Part shown: in pieces, positions 11,269-23,973 of the stretch | How positions within the stretch are numbered: position 1 is the first letter of the stretch | How the letters are laid out: the number at the start of each line of letters is the position of its first letter | NCBI GenBank assembly: GCA_038501195.1 | Contig: JBBPUQ010000006.1 | Coordinates: 2,976,001 to 3,040,000 of the forward strand | DNA from: Nemania diffusa | Taxonomy: Eukaryota; Ascomycota; Sordariomycetes; Xylariales; Xylariaceae | DNA length: 64,000 bases | Direction: 5' to 3' | The notes under the pieces: model-generated | Told to the model about the DNA's origin: nothing | Database searches by the model: none | What the model saw: the letters and a program-made list of their open reading frames with translations, nothing else | Program-made: the position numbers and the translations under genes

Positions 11269-12649
11269 AGTCTAAGTTCAATGTCGATAATAATATATCT
11301 ACGATTCAAAATAAAGGCCTAGAGGATGAGATCGCGTTGCTACTTATTTTCCGGCCCTGAGAATTCTTATAGTATAGGGGTATTACTAAGCGCCTTTAAC
11401 TGGCCTATCCGGTGCTCTACAGAGCAGAGAGTTGGGCATTAAGAAAAGGAACGTTGACGGTCGAATTAACTAGAGAGATATGGGTTTGGTTGTGTCATTC
11501 AACAATAGTACAGGTTACCTGCGGGACTGATGTGGCGATGCGATAATTAGAAAAGCCGAAGACTCTCTGCCAGATGGCGAGCCCAACCGGCCCAAAACTA
11601 CCTAAGCAGAAGGCCCTGGTGGTTGGGGGTGCCACGTGTTTGGAAGACATCATTCAGATGGGTGGTAGTGCCCAATATCACTGTTGCACTCATTTCTGTC
11701 CCCAATTTGGGAATTCCGGCTACCTTGTCGACTAGGGCTACACCTCGAGCTTGAGGTTCGGAAATATTAGAATGCTCCTATCGTATCTTGACTTCATGCA
11801 TCATAGAGTGCCTCCATAAGACCCCTTCACAATTTCCAATGCTCTCTATGACTACCTCCGTATGTTGATAAAAGAATATTCATCTCTCCAGTCACATTGA
11901 AACAATATCACCCATTCTTGACGTGCTAAAATCATTCCTTATTAGGTACTCAGCGCCCATTGCTGCCACGGAACAGAACTGCAACGCTAACCACGGCACT
12001 ACATGCAAAAGTATAACGTTGTCAAGATGGGTTTGCAGGTCTTATATATGGGACCGTGACAATTGTACATTTAATCTGTGTACCGATGTCTGTTGGAATC
12101 AGAAATCACTTATGGGTTGCAACTAGCGATGAAATTGGAAGTGGAAAATACACCCTATTGGCGTTTTAGGTAGAGAGTCGAAGATAGCCAAGTGTCACGG
12201 TGCTAAACCTCAAGAAGGTTAAGACTACAGTATGGGCTTCAGCCCTGTTTATATAAGCTAATAGGATAGGCTTCGCAGGTCTAGATAGAACTTACCTCTT
12301 TGTGCAATAATAATAAGTTATTCTGACAACACCAGCAGTCTGAACTGTGACACCAAGGACGAAAAGCTATCGACAGGGCTATGGGAGTGGACAGAGAATG
12401 AACTAAAGCTAGCTTCCCTACCCCTTAAACAAAATATGGATATTCAACCTTTTTGTATATCATCTTTCGAGAGTAAGGTCGTTGAAAGCCCGAGCCCTAG
12501 TAAGTACGGCTACATAATGTACATCTCACGATAATCACGAAGGTTGAATCTTAGCAGCCTATATCACCTCATTCATTAATTCTCGGCCATCTACCTATTC
12601 TCGCAGAAGTTCAGCGGGCTCACCCCCCGGATGTCAATATCCATGTTTT
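11269..12649. other. Intergenic, possible decayed sequence
   Basis: The HET gene promoter is followed by about 1.2 kb of AT-rich sequence with no open gene. Given the neighbouring P450 relic, parts may be eroded coding sequence, but I recognise none. Confidence 0.4.
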
Positions 12650-13935
12650 CCATACATGGCTTGACGACAGTTGCAAGAAGTATTTTCCTGGTCACGACTA
12701 CCCACCACCAGTAGTCTAGTTACACCTTTGGCTGGTGGCTAGCTTTCTAGCTATAGTAAACGGCCCAAACGTGACCACATATTTTATAGTGACCAATAAT
12801 CTGCCTAAGGTGGGCATCGTCAAATAGTACATCGAACTTCTGACCTCGTGTGTGGACATATTCTGCGCCGAAAGGAAGCTATGGAAATCTTGGCGTATAA
12901 GACTAAACCCTGTCGTCAGCAAACTAAACTTCAAGACGTTGATTCCTGAGCCCATCGAAGAAGTGACTGTTTCACCAATAACTTGAGGAAGACAGCTGGC
13001 GAAGATGGGAGCTGGGGTCCGGTCTTCCGTTTCGAGGAGAAAACCGGAAATCTAACCTTCGATATAATATGCAGGGCAGTACTGTATAAGTAATTGATAT
13101 TTCACCGGATATGAAGTATCGGAAGTTATAGATGATAATGCCTCCACGTCATATCTTCCCATTTTATCAACCTTCATTTAGTATCCCTATTAACACCAGA
13201 ACTGTACACTCACATTTTATAGAAACATGCGACTCCACGAACAATCTTGAGACTTGAATGGTCTTTTGAAAGCCGCTTTGATGGGTCGACTTCGCCCTAT
13301 GGGAATCATTACTAATGCTGCTTGAGGTCAGATTTTTAGTCGTATGCCTTAGGGTGCCGCTGCTGTTGCCCGCTATAATAGAATTAATGAGCGATGTCCA
13401 GCACCAAGTTTCAGGAGCACATAGAAGAGTTCTAGAGGAAAACTGACATTGACATAGTGGTTGCTTCTTTTGACAACTCCAACCCCGATTTAGATTCTTC
13501 GCCCAATTCTGACGACATACTAATCGCCAACCTCAAAATATTTTTATTTGATGGTCATGATACCCTGTCTTCGACGATTTGCTTTATGGCAAAACTATTA
13601 TAAGACAATCCTAAGTGCTTAGCTAAACTTTGAAGGGAGCATGATGACGTCTTCGGCTCAGATCTAGCCAGAGCTGCTCACATTCTTACAACGCCGCCTC
13701 ATCTCCTATCATCGCTCCCAAACATTTTGGCGGTTATCGAAGAAACGCTACGAATTTACCCCCAAGTCGGAACTATTCGAGAAGTGCCGTATGGCCGTTC
13801 TCTGGTCGGAAACTCGTTGATTCAATACCCAGTAGAAGGATTTGGACTGTGGTTGTCTGTTCCCTCAAGTCAATGCAATCTACATTATTAGACTAGACCC
13901 GATGAGTTTCTACCTAAACGCTGGATTGTAGCCGA
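12650..13935 (+). pseudogene. Decayed cytochrome P450 gene
   Basis: P450 pieces lie in order on the + strand, broken by stops and frameshifts. An N-terminal part at about 12654-12975 reads KKYFPGHDYPPP, then NGPNVTTYF, ERKLWKSWRIRLNP and LIPEPIEEV, with at least two in-frame TAGs. The segment FEEKTGNLTFDIICRAVLYK lies at 13031-13090. The I-helix motif FDGHDTLSSTICFMAKLL is near 13550-13605. The K-helix EETLRIYP is near 13740, and PDEFLPKRWIV is near 13898-13930. No heme-binding Cys loop is visible downstream, so the 3' end is lost or unreadable. A functional copy would be a membrane-bound monooxygenase. The many premature stops suggest long decay, perhaps with C-to-T mutation by RIP. Confidence 0.85.
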
Positions 13936-14770
13936 CGGTGGGTGGTTGTTAGGCTAGGTGGCCCGCGAGGGGATAGTCCGTGAGGGGGGGTTATCTTACG
14001 GAAGACATGGGAAGCATGGGATGAGGAATAGTAAGAGCAACCTAACCCTTATTCTATGTCTCGTTTATGATAAGGGTTTAGCAAGCCTTAAAACCCTTCA
14101 AGGAAAGGGGCTAACTTAGATATTTGATTTAGGAGTTCCAAGGCAACACCATCACATGTCCTAAATTGGTAACATTTACATCAGGTTAGTATCCACACTG
14201 TCCGTCCTGCTCTTTATGATAGGCGCCCATAGGTTGAATTCTCGCAAACCTTAGCTTACACTAAACAATTGCGCTAGATTTTGGCATCTGATAGCGCGCC
14301 AGCCAATAAAAGGCAACATCAATAGGCTATCAACATTATGTGAATTGTTGACTTTGACTTGGCAACAGTCTACTTCTACAATTAACATCAATTGTGATGC
14401 ATTAATACCCGAGGGCTGCCTCGCTAAGTATAACGCAGCTAATTGTTCTCGAAGAATGATTCCTTATTTGACACCACCCATCTTCACTCTTTTGATAATT
14501 GATCATATAGTTTCGGGATAAGTAATACATTCTTCTACTACACGCTAACTAGACAAAGAGCAAGCAACATGTTGCGAAAAAATCAACTTCTTGAGGCAAT
14601 ACTTCACGAGGTCCCTCTTCAGGGATATGCTATCACTTTGAACTCGATGTCTATATAATCCTCCATGATCCGGGAGGTTCAGAGAGTTTGAGTGCAATCA
14701 CGAACACAAATCCAGACACCACTGTCTTGAATTCTACAGCGATCTTCTCTACCCTAATAGCTCTATCACA
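13936..14770. other. Intergenic between P450 relic and unknown gene
   Basis: It starts with a G-rich patch (13925-14000) that may include the ruined heme region of the P450. The rest is the AT-rich promoter of the gene at 14771. Confidence 0.45.
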
Positions 14771-16386
14771 ATGCCTAATAATCTTCTCTCTCCGAGCAGC
14801 TCTGCCACAATGCCTGACATTGGTCTCGGCGGCACCGACACCTCGACACCACTAAGTCCGTCCGGCGAACTCCTCAACAGTGATTCCTTCGTTCAGAATC
14901 TCCTTAAGGGAGCGGCGGGCGGAGCTAGCACCACGGCGTACTTTGATCACTATAACGCCATTGGACAGTTGTACAAACAGCTCATGGATCGCGGCGATGA
15001 AGCATGGACTGAAGAGGAGGACGAAGACGGACACCCACTATTCAGCGTCAGTCTCGCCGGACCCAAAGGCGATTCTTACTACTTGGTACTTAGGACTGAT
15101 GGGATATTCACTGATGAGAATGGGAATCCCCAGTCCAATGGAAACCAGATCGACATCAATGGCGCTACTTATAACACCATTGGATCCTTGACTTATGAGA
15201 TAGGTTACAATAACTTCACTTTTGCAAGCACTAGCCGGAAGCTGGGTATCCTTGTCGGTTCAAGCGTGGCTGGCAAATTACTGTGGCCGTTGGTTAAGGA
15301 GATGGCAGGGAAGGTGATATCAAATATTGTCAAGGGTGTAAAAGGCCTCTTAACTAAAGGCGGCGCAGCAGCCGAAGAGTGAGTTTTGCCTTTGGGATTC
15401 CTATCCTGAATTCGAGGATATCATACTAACTCCACATATTCAAAAAGAGTTGCTCTCGAGGCTGCTGTCAACACGGAAATTGAACTCCAAGAGATAGGCG
15501 TTGCAACTGAGGGAGCTGCAGGTGGTAAGTAATTTCCACCCTTCTCCCCCCCTCCAACCATCCACCCCTCCCACTATTATGGATTCTCTCAGAAGTATCT
15601 TTTTCTTTATCTATCAGTGGTATATTTCTATTCTAACTAAAACATTCCGTAGTGGAAGCTGCTGCTGCAAGTGGTGGTTTGTTGCTGGGAAGGATCCTTG
15701 TCGGAGGTGCAGTCCTGCTCGCTATAGCGCTCTTAGCCGCCAGCTTTGTCCTGCATGATTCGACCCATGTTCTAACCGTCTGGAACCTCACCAAGTACAA
15801 CATGGAGTGGACCATTTGGTTTGACAGTGAATTGGGCAGCGATGAGGGCCAACTTGTCAAAGCCCCCGGGGCTAGAGATGACGATGGTAACATTCAGCCA
15901 TCATTCATAGCGGGAGCTGCCAAATCGAAGTCCTCCCTCCACGCGAAGGCCCAGCCACACGTCTACAACGGTCCCTTCGAAGTTGTGAGCTCGCATCAGT
16001 ACAACGGGATCGGTTATGCTCTGCAGTTCTCGCTTACGGACCAAACGGACAAGACACAGCGATACGCCGTCACGGTCTACTACGACATTCCGTTCATCGG
16101 CGATAACTCTCACAATATCACCTTCGACCCCGTTCCCGACGTGAAAACTTGGTATAAGAACAGCCAGGGTAACAACAAGTCTACTCACGCTCACGCTACG
16201 AGCGCCGATGGTCAGGTTGTGGGTGATAGTTCGTATGACTACCTTTCCGGGAAACATGCGGTGCCGGGCAGCCAAGCTGGAGGGTCAACCAACGAGGCTT
16301 ACTACTACCAGTCTCTACTTCTAATCCAGGAGCCTAATCTGAATGTCGACGACATCCCGACAGTCACTTTTACTAATAGCGGGTAA
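14771..16386 (+). CDS. Unrecognised protein with one central membrane segment
   Basis: Three exons are inferred: 14771-15378, 15448-15524 and 15653-16386, giving 472 aa. Donors are GTGAGT and GTAAGT. Branch-like CTAAC sequences precede both acceptors. Residues 1-202 are soluble, starting with a Ser/Thr-rich leader, with a likely folded part (YYLVLRTDGIFTDENGNPQ) and a Gly/Lys-rich helix before the splice. The segment from about 238 to 262 (LLLGRILVGGAVLLAIALLA) is a strong membrane helix. The rest (about 210 residues) is rich in Tyr, Asn, His and Asp, with possible N-glycosylation sites (NNKS, HNIT), suggesting a beta-rich outer domain. I recognise no family. A second in-frame ATG lies 14 codons in, within a near-repeat of the first start context. 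Its setting next to a HET gene and a P450 relic suggests accessory DNA. Confidence 0.8.
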
Positions 16387-19300
16387 AAGATCACGAATGG
16401 TATGATTATTATGGGATTTCCAATACAGCACAAGGGTTGTTGGACCTCAAGTAGTGGGTGACTACCTAGGTACCTAATACAGTTACCACCTAACACTATG
16501 CTGGAAGATTTAACGGGAATGGTAGAATCTCGGTCAGAATGATTGTTTCGTATGCAAGGGATTTTGTCAGCACCTTAGGTGACAGGCCAGGCGGCTGGAC
16601 GGCTACGTCACATGTTGGTTGTCGGAACTAAGTTGGAAGTATCCCTTCTTCTATCCGCTCTTTTCTCTTCTACTCCTTTTTACTTTATAATCTACATTCG
16701 TTTCTGCAACATGTATTACAGCGCCGCAAATAGCACTGCCGTGAAACTATATTGAAGAAGACTAATTATTAATTCTTGCTAATGATGTGAGTTGAAAAGG
16801 GGTAAGAGTTTGAACAAAAGTTAGCGGATGATGACAACTCTATACTGTCACTTCTTCCTCACGCAATTTCTCTCGTAGCTTTGAGATCTGTCTAATACAT
16901 GAATACATGCCTAACCCAATACTATCTGCTCAATGTTCAACCTACTTAACGGGACACCGCTTTTTGAAATTGCTACGGCCCGCTTTATTATGTAAAAGGA
17001 CTTTAAAATATATTGGAGATACTAGCTGAGCTGCATACTTTGCAAACTCAATATATTATCAAGATTTTGTATCTATACCTGACACCAAATCTGAATACGG
17101 GACAACCGTGAGTTGGGGGAGACAGAACCTCTGGTGCGACTGCTTGAGCTGAATCATAGCTCGACGCGTCATCCAACTGACTATTTTGTAGCTGGATTAC
17201 TTGATCCTATGATGAAAGCCAACATTTATAACTCGATTTATAACCCAGACTCCCATAAGTCTTGGGGCACCCGCAAATTTGTTTGTGAGTCGAGAAATTG
17301 TCTTTGGGGCGCCGTAACTTCTTGAAAAGTGAGAAGCTTTTATTCAGATATTAACCCCCTAATGTGGCCAAACTGCCAGTTAAATCCTAGTTTTGAGAAG
17401 ATTTTTAAGGTTATTGAATTTAATCAGACCATTTCAGGTAAATACTCCTGTTGACTTATCGTGGTAGTGCGACAGCTTAACTGTCACCTTCATCGCTATT
17501 TCTAATAACTTTAGCCTGGTCACTATTAGTAGAGTAACCACCCTTCGACACTTAGTTATAGTAAAAAAGTGAGTAGTTATTTCATACCGCTAGATGTAAC
17601 TCTTCCATATTCTGGATCCTCCTTCTAGGCTCCTAAACAACATTAGTTATCTTACTGTATCTTATTGTGATACCTCTCACAACAACTACCAACTCATATC
17701 CCTCTAGTGTAAGTGAACATAGTCAGTACTTACGGATGACGAGTCTTCATAGCTTAAAACAGTTCATCTCAGTGTCGCCTGCTGTTTTAAGGCTGCGAAA
17801 AGGTGAATAACCCGCTTGACTTTCTGCTGGAAAACAGCCCTGTGATCTCTCAATTTCACGAGTCAACTCATCAGCACATCGGCGGAACATCCACGCCCCG
17901 GGAACGCCTTGGAGCAGACAGCAAGAACCCGTTCTCGCGAGATCTAGCACCGCCATTGAAGAAATCTCTCCAATAAAGCCACTTCACTCGGTATTAATCC
18001 TCGTTATCAGTCTACTTTCGATGCCTAAGCTCATTAGGTGTTTTTACTTGGATAACAAAGTAACATCGGATCCCTCGATGGGAATATTGAACAGTGGTAG
18101 TTTCTTGAAGATGTGGCCTTCACGTTGAATAGCCCGTTCTAGTATGATTCGTTAGTTATATAAGACACGATATTAGTTATGAGTATAAGATTGATAACAC
18201 GCTACTACAAGACGATGTGTTAATGAATCATTTTACATTCATGTGTCAGGTATCGAGGTCTAATGCGATACCTATAGAACCTATATAGAGGCCGGAGACA
18301 CGCTCAAGTGGAATTGATTTCTTGAGATTTCTCTTATCCGTAGCAGTAAGCTATAACAGGCCATTGGCCTCTCTAAAAGTGGCTCAAGGTAAGGACCTAT
18401 CAATGTTGCCTAGCCAAGGAAAAGTGACGCCGTTAATCCATGATTGAATTAGCAACACATATAGGGCTCTACGCAACATGTCTCAACTGGTTTCGCGCTT
18501 CATAATTCGATAGCGCCGTTCGCAACAATCACTTATAGGACCTTGTAAGATACCGGTTGGCCAATGCACCTTGACAGCGCGGATGACTTCGTTGACATAT
18601 CTATGTCTACTCACCTATGAGACTGAAGCACTTCTTACTGTTCGTACTCTGACCAAGGATGGACCCAGACGTGGCTGTCGTGAATCTCGGCGCATTCAAA
18701 CAACCACCTGACATCATCTTACGGATATGTATCATGACGTAGCTGGGGTGCCGAATCTAGGGAGCAAGAAAAGCAACGGGCACCGACTGATTCTTTTTTT
18801 TGTTTGTTTTTATTTGCTTGCTCGTAAACGTAGATAAGATGAGGGGAAGATACCTAGGCTACTTTCGCGAAAGATGCAGGTTTGGAATTGACCAAAGCAC
18901 TATACTCGTAGACCTTTATGTAATAGTGTACACGATTTCTGATGTCAATAAGTACTGAATCGGTAAATAATCAAAGAGATATGCATTCTAGTATCGATTA
19001 CTTGACTAACAAATAATCGATTCGCTGGTTGATCATTGATTCTTTGAAGTTTTATGAACACTGGCAGGTAACAATATCTACTCGAGCAATACCTTACTGA
19101 ACCTGATATTATACTGCTAGTCGTATTATTTCATGTATAAGCTATGTACTCGGCTCTAGTATTGTCCTTGCTGGTACGCCATTGCGAGAGGCCGAATTTC
19201 CGAATAGGAGGTCGAGCTGTAAAGCGCCAAAGGGTCGACGACGTACGCATACCTGTCGCTAAAGATATATCGATAAGATGATAGAGCGGCCCCCTGCAAC

Positions 19301-22137
19301 ATTTTACAGTAGTCTTAAATGCATTCTAAAGATAGATGATAGATCCGATTGCGATAATATACTACTGTGTAGATGTATTAAATCCGGCAATTCATGGACA
19401 TATACTACCTACTCGCGACAATGGTTGCAGCCCCTACATCCGCATATGCCTAAAAGGTTCTGTATGTATGGGCGTTCCCGGGCGCGGGGGTGCGGAAATA
19501 GTGGATGTCTAAGTTTAGGAAGTCTTATAGAAGCGGCAGATCATCATCAAACGGCTCTGGAGCCACGTTTTCCATGTAGGTAGGTCTTACATACTTACAT
19601 TCCTTCCATAGGGGTAGCATAAGCTGAGGAGTAGCTGGAAAGGATGAGCATTGTAAGCGAGATTTCCGCGTTTTCCCACTCGCGACAATAGTGGAACGGG
19701 TCGGTATTGGATGCTCATGTGGTAGTATATGTACCTATTTAGGTCTTCGACGATGGCACGCAGTACGGTAGGTAATCAGTTGCGGCAGGCTAAGTAGACA
19801 AGATCTCAGCTGGGATCCAATCACAGGAGCAGAAAGTTTTGACGCATGCTGGGTAGCATGTTGCTGGCATGCAACGTGCAGATCAGATGCGACGCCAACA
19901 CGGGAACGCCGACTGGACAGTCTCCCCCTTCCCCAGGTACCTAAACCCGCTACTACTTACACGTAGGTAGTTAAGTAGCCACCACTGGGCTGCTCCGAGG
20001 ACACCCCGTAAGCAGGCTGCCGTCTGTAGTGTGTTAGAAGCACCAAGTTGAAACCTCGACCTGCCTTACCAACGAGTGGATTGCCTCTTTGACTCAGGGA
20101 AGCGGGAACGAGAGCAGCAGAATATGAAGGATCATGTTTTGACTGTTCGTGGTTCATTTACTCTGTAGACCTGTTCTTCTCGTCGACCTTCATATGACCC
20201 ATCGAGTATCCAGCTTATACGTAAACCCGGATCGTTCCAGCTCCGTGCGGCTGTTGGAACCCGGTCAGCTACATGCCTGGTAGCCCCCAAGCCGATTTGG
20301 TCTAGATGCCACTATCGAACGCCCAGCGACAACGAATGGTTGGGGGCTGTTCGGACGTACAGACTAAAGGATGCTTTGTTGCTCGTCCCCTGGAATTTTG
20401 TAGCACATCCTACCAGCGATTCATGCTCGCCTATTCAAACGCTTTATACTGCGTACCCGTAAGCTTTACGATTCTGGAAACGTCACTGAGCACTGAACAG
20501 TGGCTGAATCACGCAGTGCTTGCGTTAGCATCGGAGCCATTTATCCCTCTGGGGGCTGAGCTTAGCTGAGCCTCATACCCCACATAGGTACACAGGTATA
20601 GCGCTTAAGTACAGAGTATAGTGGTATAGGTATGTAGGTAGGCGCCAAAATATTAGGTACTGCTTAGTGGTAGCTATTTGACGACCGAGCGGGGTAGTTG
20701 GGTAAGTACCAAGTTAGTCCCTATACGATTTTATACGTATGTAGGTAGATATGTGACACTGATTTTCTAATCTGAGGCCTCGTTCTACATACCTGTTACA
20801 TACGTAGTATTCCCTTTAGGATCGATGATATGATTCCTCGATTAAGTTGACACTTTTAGAATGCCGTACAATGTTAAAAGCGGGGGGTTTCGGGTTGTAC
20901 GCTACTAAGTGGTTCCCTTTACAGTTACAGAACACCTACCCCTCGCGATCTAGGTGGTGGGGTTACTTACATATGTCTGGGACTTCATGAAGATTGGATG
21001 AAGGTAGGTAAGAGCTTTTATATCCTTTGTTCGGGGGTTCAACGGGCGAAATACGGAGCCTAGACAGATATACTACCTACTTTCGATTCCCGTCGGGCTG
21101 TACATACTTAAAAACTCTATCTGGGTTTCTTGTGGCCCCAATCACGTTCAGATTACCCCACAAGCGTGCATCCTTTATTACACCGCAAGTTTAGAACCTC
21201 GATTCTGTTTTGCGACAGATGACTTAGGCCGAGGGGGAGTGTACAACGTACGCATGCGCATATATCGGTGGTGGTAGGTAGGCTGGTCTATACTGCGTAA
21301 GTAGGCGTCTGGACGGGTATTCCAAAGCAGTCAGGGTTGCGCATACAAGTACTGTTCTATACGAACTACTTACATGCCGTGCAACCTTAGGTATCTTTAA
21401 ATATCTACTCTATACTCTTCAATCGTCAAAATGCACCATCGGAAGATACGTGGAGAGCTGTATGTATGGCGCGTATATTCTACTTATATAGTCTTTCGGT
21501 TAATCATACGCGACATATGGCCCTGTAAGACCACCATGCAGAGTACAATAGGTAGGTAGGTAGATATAAGTTTTTAAGTGCCGAATAAATATATAATCTG
21601 TGTAGCTACCAGACATGTATGTAGGTCGTACTACCGTTGATTCTCTCCTTTCATTAATTCTAGTACTTATGATATGAAGAGCCCTTGACTTATTTCCGAA
21701 GCACCAATTCAAAAACGAATGTTGAGTCTAACTCGGTTTTATTATTACTTGCCGGAGAATTCTTGACGTTGCTTGGTGATCATCAAGTGGGCTGCATCGC
21801 GCAAAAGTAGAACACGCCATACCGCTGCCCCGTCTTACCCAACATTTACATTTAGGTATCTAGGTAGGTTGGTAATACGCTGTGTGTTCGTTTTGTAACC
21901 CTTTTAAGGCACGAGCAATATATTCTGCGCGGTACGATGAAAAAAAGGGCGGTCTGCTCGTTTTCTACTCAATCTACAAATCGCAGGGCCAAAATCCAGA
22001 TAACCATCACCGAAAGGTCTCGCGTGTATCTCTCAGGGCTCAAAATCTATGTAGGACTTTGTGTTCCGACTCGAAGAGCCCTGGTGACTAAACTAACAGC
22101 GGCACGGTATAGTACTTGTACAGGTACTTTTGTTATA
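16387..22137. other. Gene-poor region, about 5.7 kb
   Basis: I can support no gene. Open frames are short and lack family features. From about 19560 the sequence is full of TAGGTA/TACCTA motifs. From 16500 to 19300 it is AT-rich and may hold eroded repeats. A short frame at 17747-17956 on the minus strand looks mildly protein-like but cannot be placed. Confidence 0.5.
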
Positions 22138-22626
22138 CTAGAGGATCCACCCGTGGTGGACCCTCTTCACTGCGTTCAGAGGGCGTCGAAAATCATAGAC
22201 ATGCCAATAATCATAGACAGAATTTACACCAAAAACGAGGTGCAAACACCAACTTCAAAGCCGAATACCAGCTGCAACAAACAGATAGCGCAGATTCTAG
22301 TACGGGCGTTATATTCGCGCAGTTTAGCGCTATCTGCTAATATATATAATATATATATGTGCCATATAAATTTTATTTTTGAGATAATTTTCAAACTACG
22401 TTATCTCATATGTTATATATATCGGCAGATAGCGCTAAACTGCGCGAATATAGCGCCCGTACCAGAATCTGCACTGTTTGTTTGTTGCGGCTGGTATTCA
22501 GCTTTGAAGTTGGTGTTTTTACCTCGTTTTTGCTGGCCAAGACCTGTTTATGATTATTGGCATGTCTATGATTTTCGACGCCCTCTGAACGCAGTGAAGA
22601 GGGTCCACCACGGGTGGATCCTCTAG
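22138..22626. mobile_element. 489-bp foldback (MITE-like) element with TA flanks
   Basis: The two arms are long inverted copies of each other, about 205-210 bp each (22138 to about 22345 and about 22418 to 22626), around a short AT-rich loop. The outer ends read CTAGAGGATCCACCCGTGG inward on both sides, and each is flanked by TA, as expected for Tc1/mariner-type insertion. There is no transposase, so it would be non-autonomous. The arms differ mostly by C/T and G/A changes plus one more diverged block near 22230, compatible with RIP or ageing. The loop holds a smaller stem (GAGATAA / TTATCTC). A frame running through both arms is not a gene. Confidence 0.88.
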
Positions 22627-23973
22627 TAAGTATTCTGTATTATTAGATCCCTTCAGCCTTGTTCCCTCCCCAAAACGATGGAGCACTGCCATCCCGCCTA
22701 CTGCAACCAGCCTGACCAGTCAATCAGGGGCGACATAAAGTTCCATAGAGGGGTAGAGAGGAGCATGGCAATCAACTGCTGGCCTCTGATTGACTGTTTC
22801 ATCAGAATAGCGTGTCATCTATGCCAGCTATTTTCTTACCTAAACTTAGGAATCTAACTGCGTGTATTGTACGGAGTATGATGTAAGTACCTACTATGTT
22901 ATCTTTCTAGGTGTAGGTACCGTGTTACCAACGTTGGTGCAAATACCCAGCACAACGGCATTTAGACTCAGGTGGATTCTGGAAGTACACATGTAATGTA
23001 CATATTGGTACCCACTTCGTCATCACTGTCTGTCAGGCACAAGGCGAGTGATACTTGCTGGGCGGCCTTGGTAGGACTTTTGATAGCTCGCTATGCCGTC
23101 CAGAACTCCAAACGCACTGCTACCCGACCCAACGGCACCATCCCTAGATACATACTTATGTACACAGCAATAATACCTACGTACCCACACGAACGAATAT
23201 TACGAATATCGCCCACTGTCAATAATCCTCTCGGAATAAACGAACGACTCGCGCTAAGGCTCATCATCTTCTTTACCTCTCCAACTCACCATCGGCAGCG
23301 AAGTAACCCGTGTTGGAAATCGCGACAAAGACGACGACAACTACAACAACAACGACAATAACCACGGTGCTGTGCTGTACTGTACTGAGTATCCAGGGTA
23401 TCTGGTATCTGGTATCTACCTACTGTACAGAGTATATACCCAGCTGTAGGGTTGCTAGTCCCATGCGAATACCGAACGAATACTTGCACTATCTACTGCC
23501 TAGTTTAGTAGTGTAGGCTGACTACGGAGGGAAGGACTGTGGCCGCCAAGAAACAACCTGACCAAGCCCCCCTTTCGCACCCTCCACGACCCCCCTCGTA
23601 TGTCCCTTTGGTGGTCCCCTGGGCCTGGTCTAGTCCGACAATACCTACATACATACGCAGTACAGAGAAAGAGACCTTTTCCCTCTAGCAGCAGTAGCAG
23701 TAGCAGCAGCAGCAACCACCAGCAGCGGCAGCAACCACCAGCACGCAGCACGCAGAGGCAAAAGGGCAGTCAGTCTATGCGTACAGTAGGTACTTACATA
23801 CTGCAGCTTGGCCCAGCTTAGCCCGCCCCAGCCCGCCGCCTCGTCCTCCTTCAATCCACCCACCACTCGTTCTGCTGCGTATTCCGTCTTTCCCTTCTTC
23901 TACTTCGCCTGTCCCACCCCTTACCCGTTTCTTTCCTCTCCTCTCCTCTTCTCTCTCCTCCTTTTCTTCCCTT
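22627..23973. other. Spacer with simple repeats; promoter of Hsp70-like gene
   Basis: It holds a CAA/GAC-rich tract near 23320-23365 and an AGC/AGT-type tract near 23685-23755. A pyrimidine-rich leader (C and T) lies at 23885-23970 directly before the start of the Hsp70-like gene. No gene is seen. Confidence 0.55.

Noticed and set aside
17747..17956. Minus-strand frame that looks somewhat protein-like
   Set aside because: It is too short and breaks on both sides. It may be an eroded gene, but no family can be named.
21937..22626. 229-codon + strand frame
   Set aside because: It runs through both arms of the 489-bp inverted repeat and its loop, so it is a by-product of the element and not a gene.
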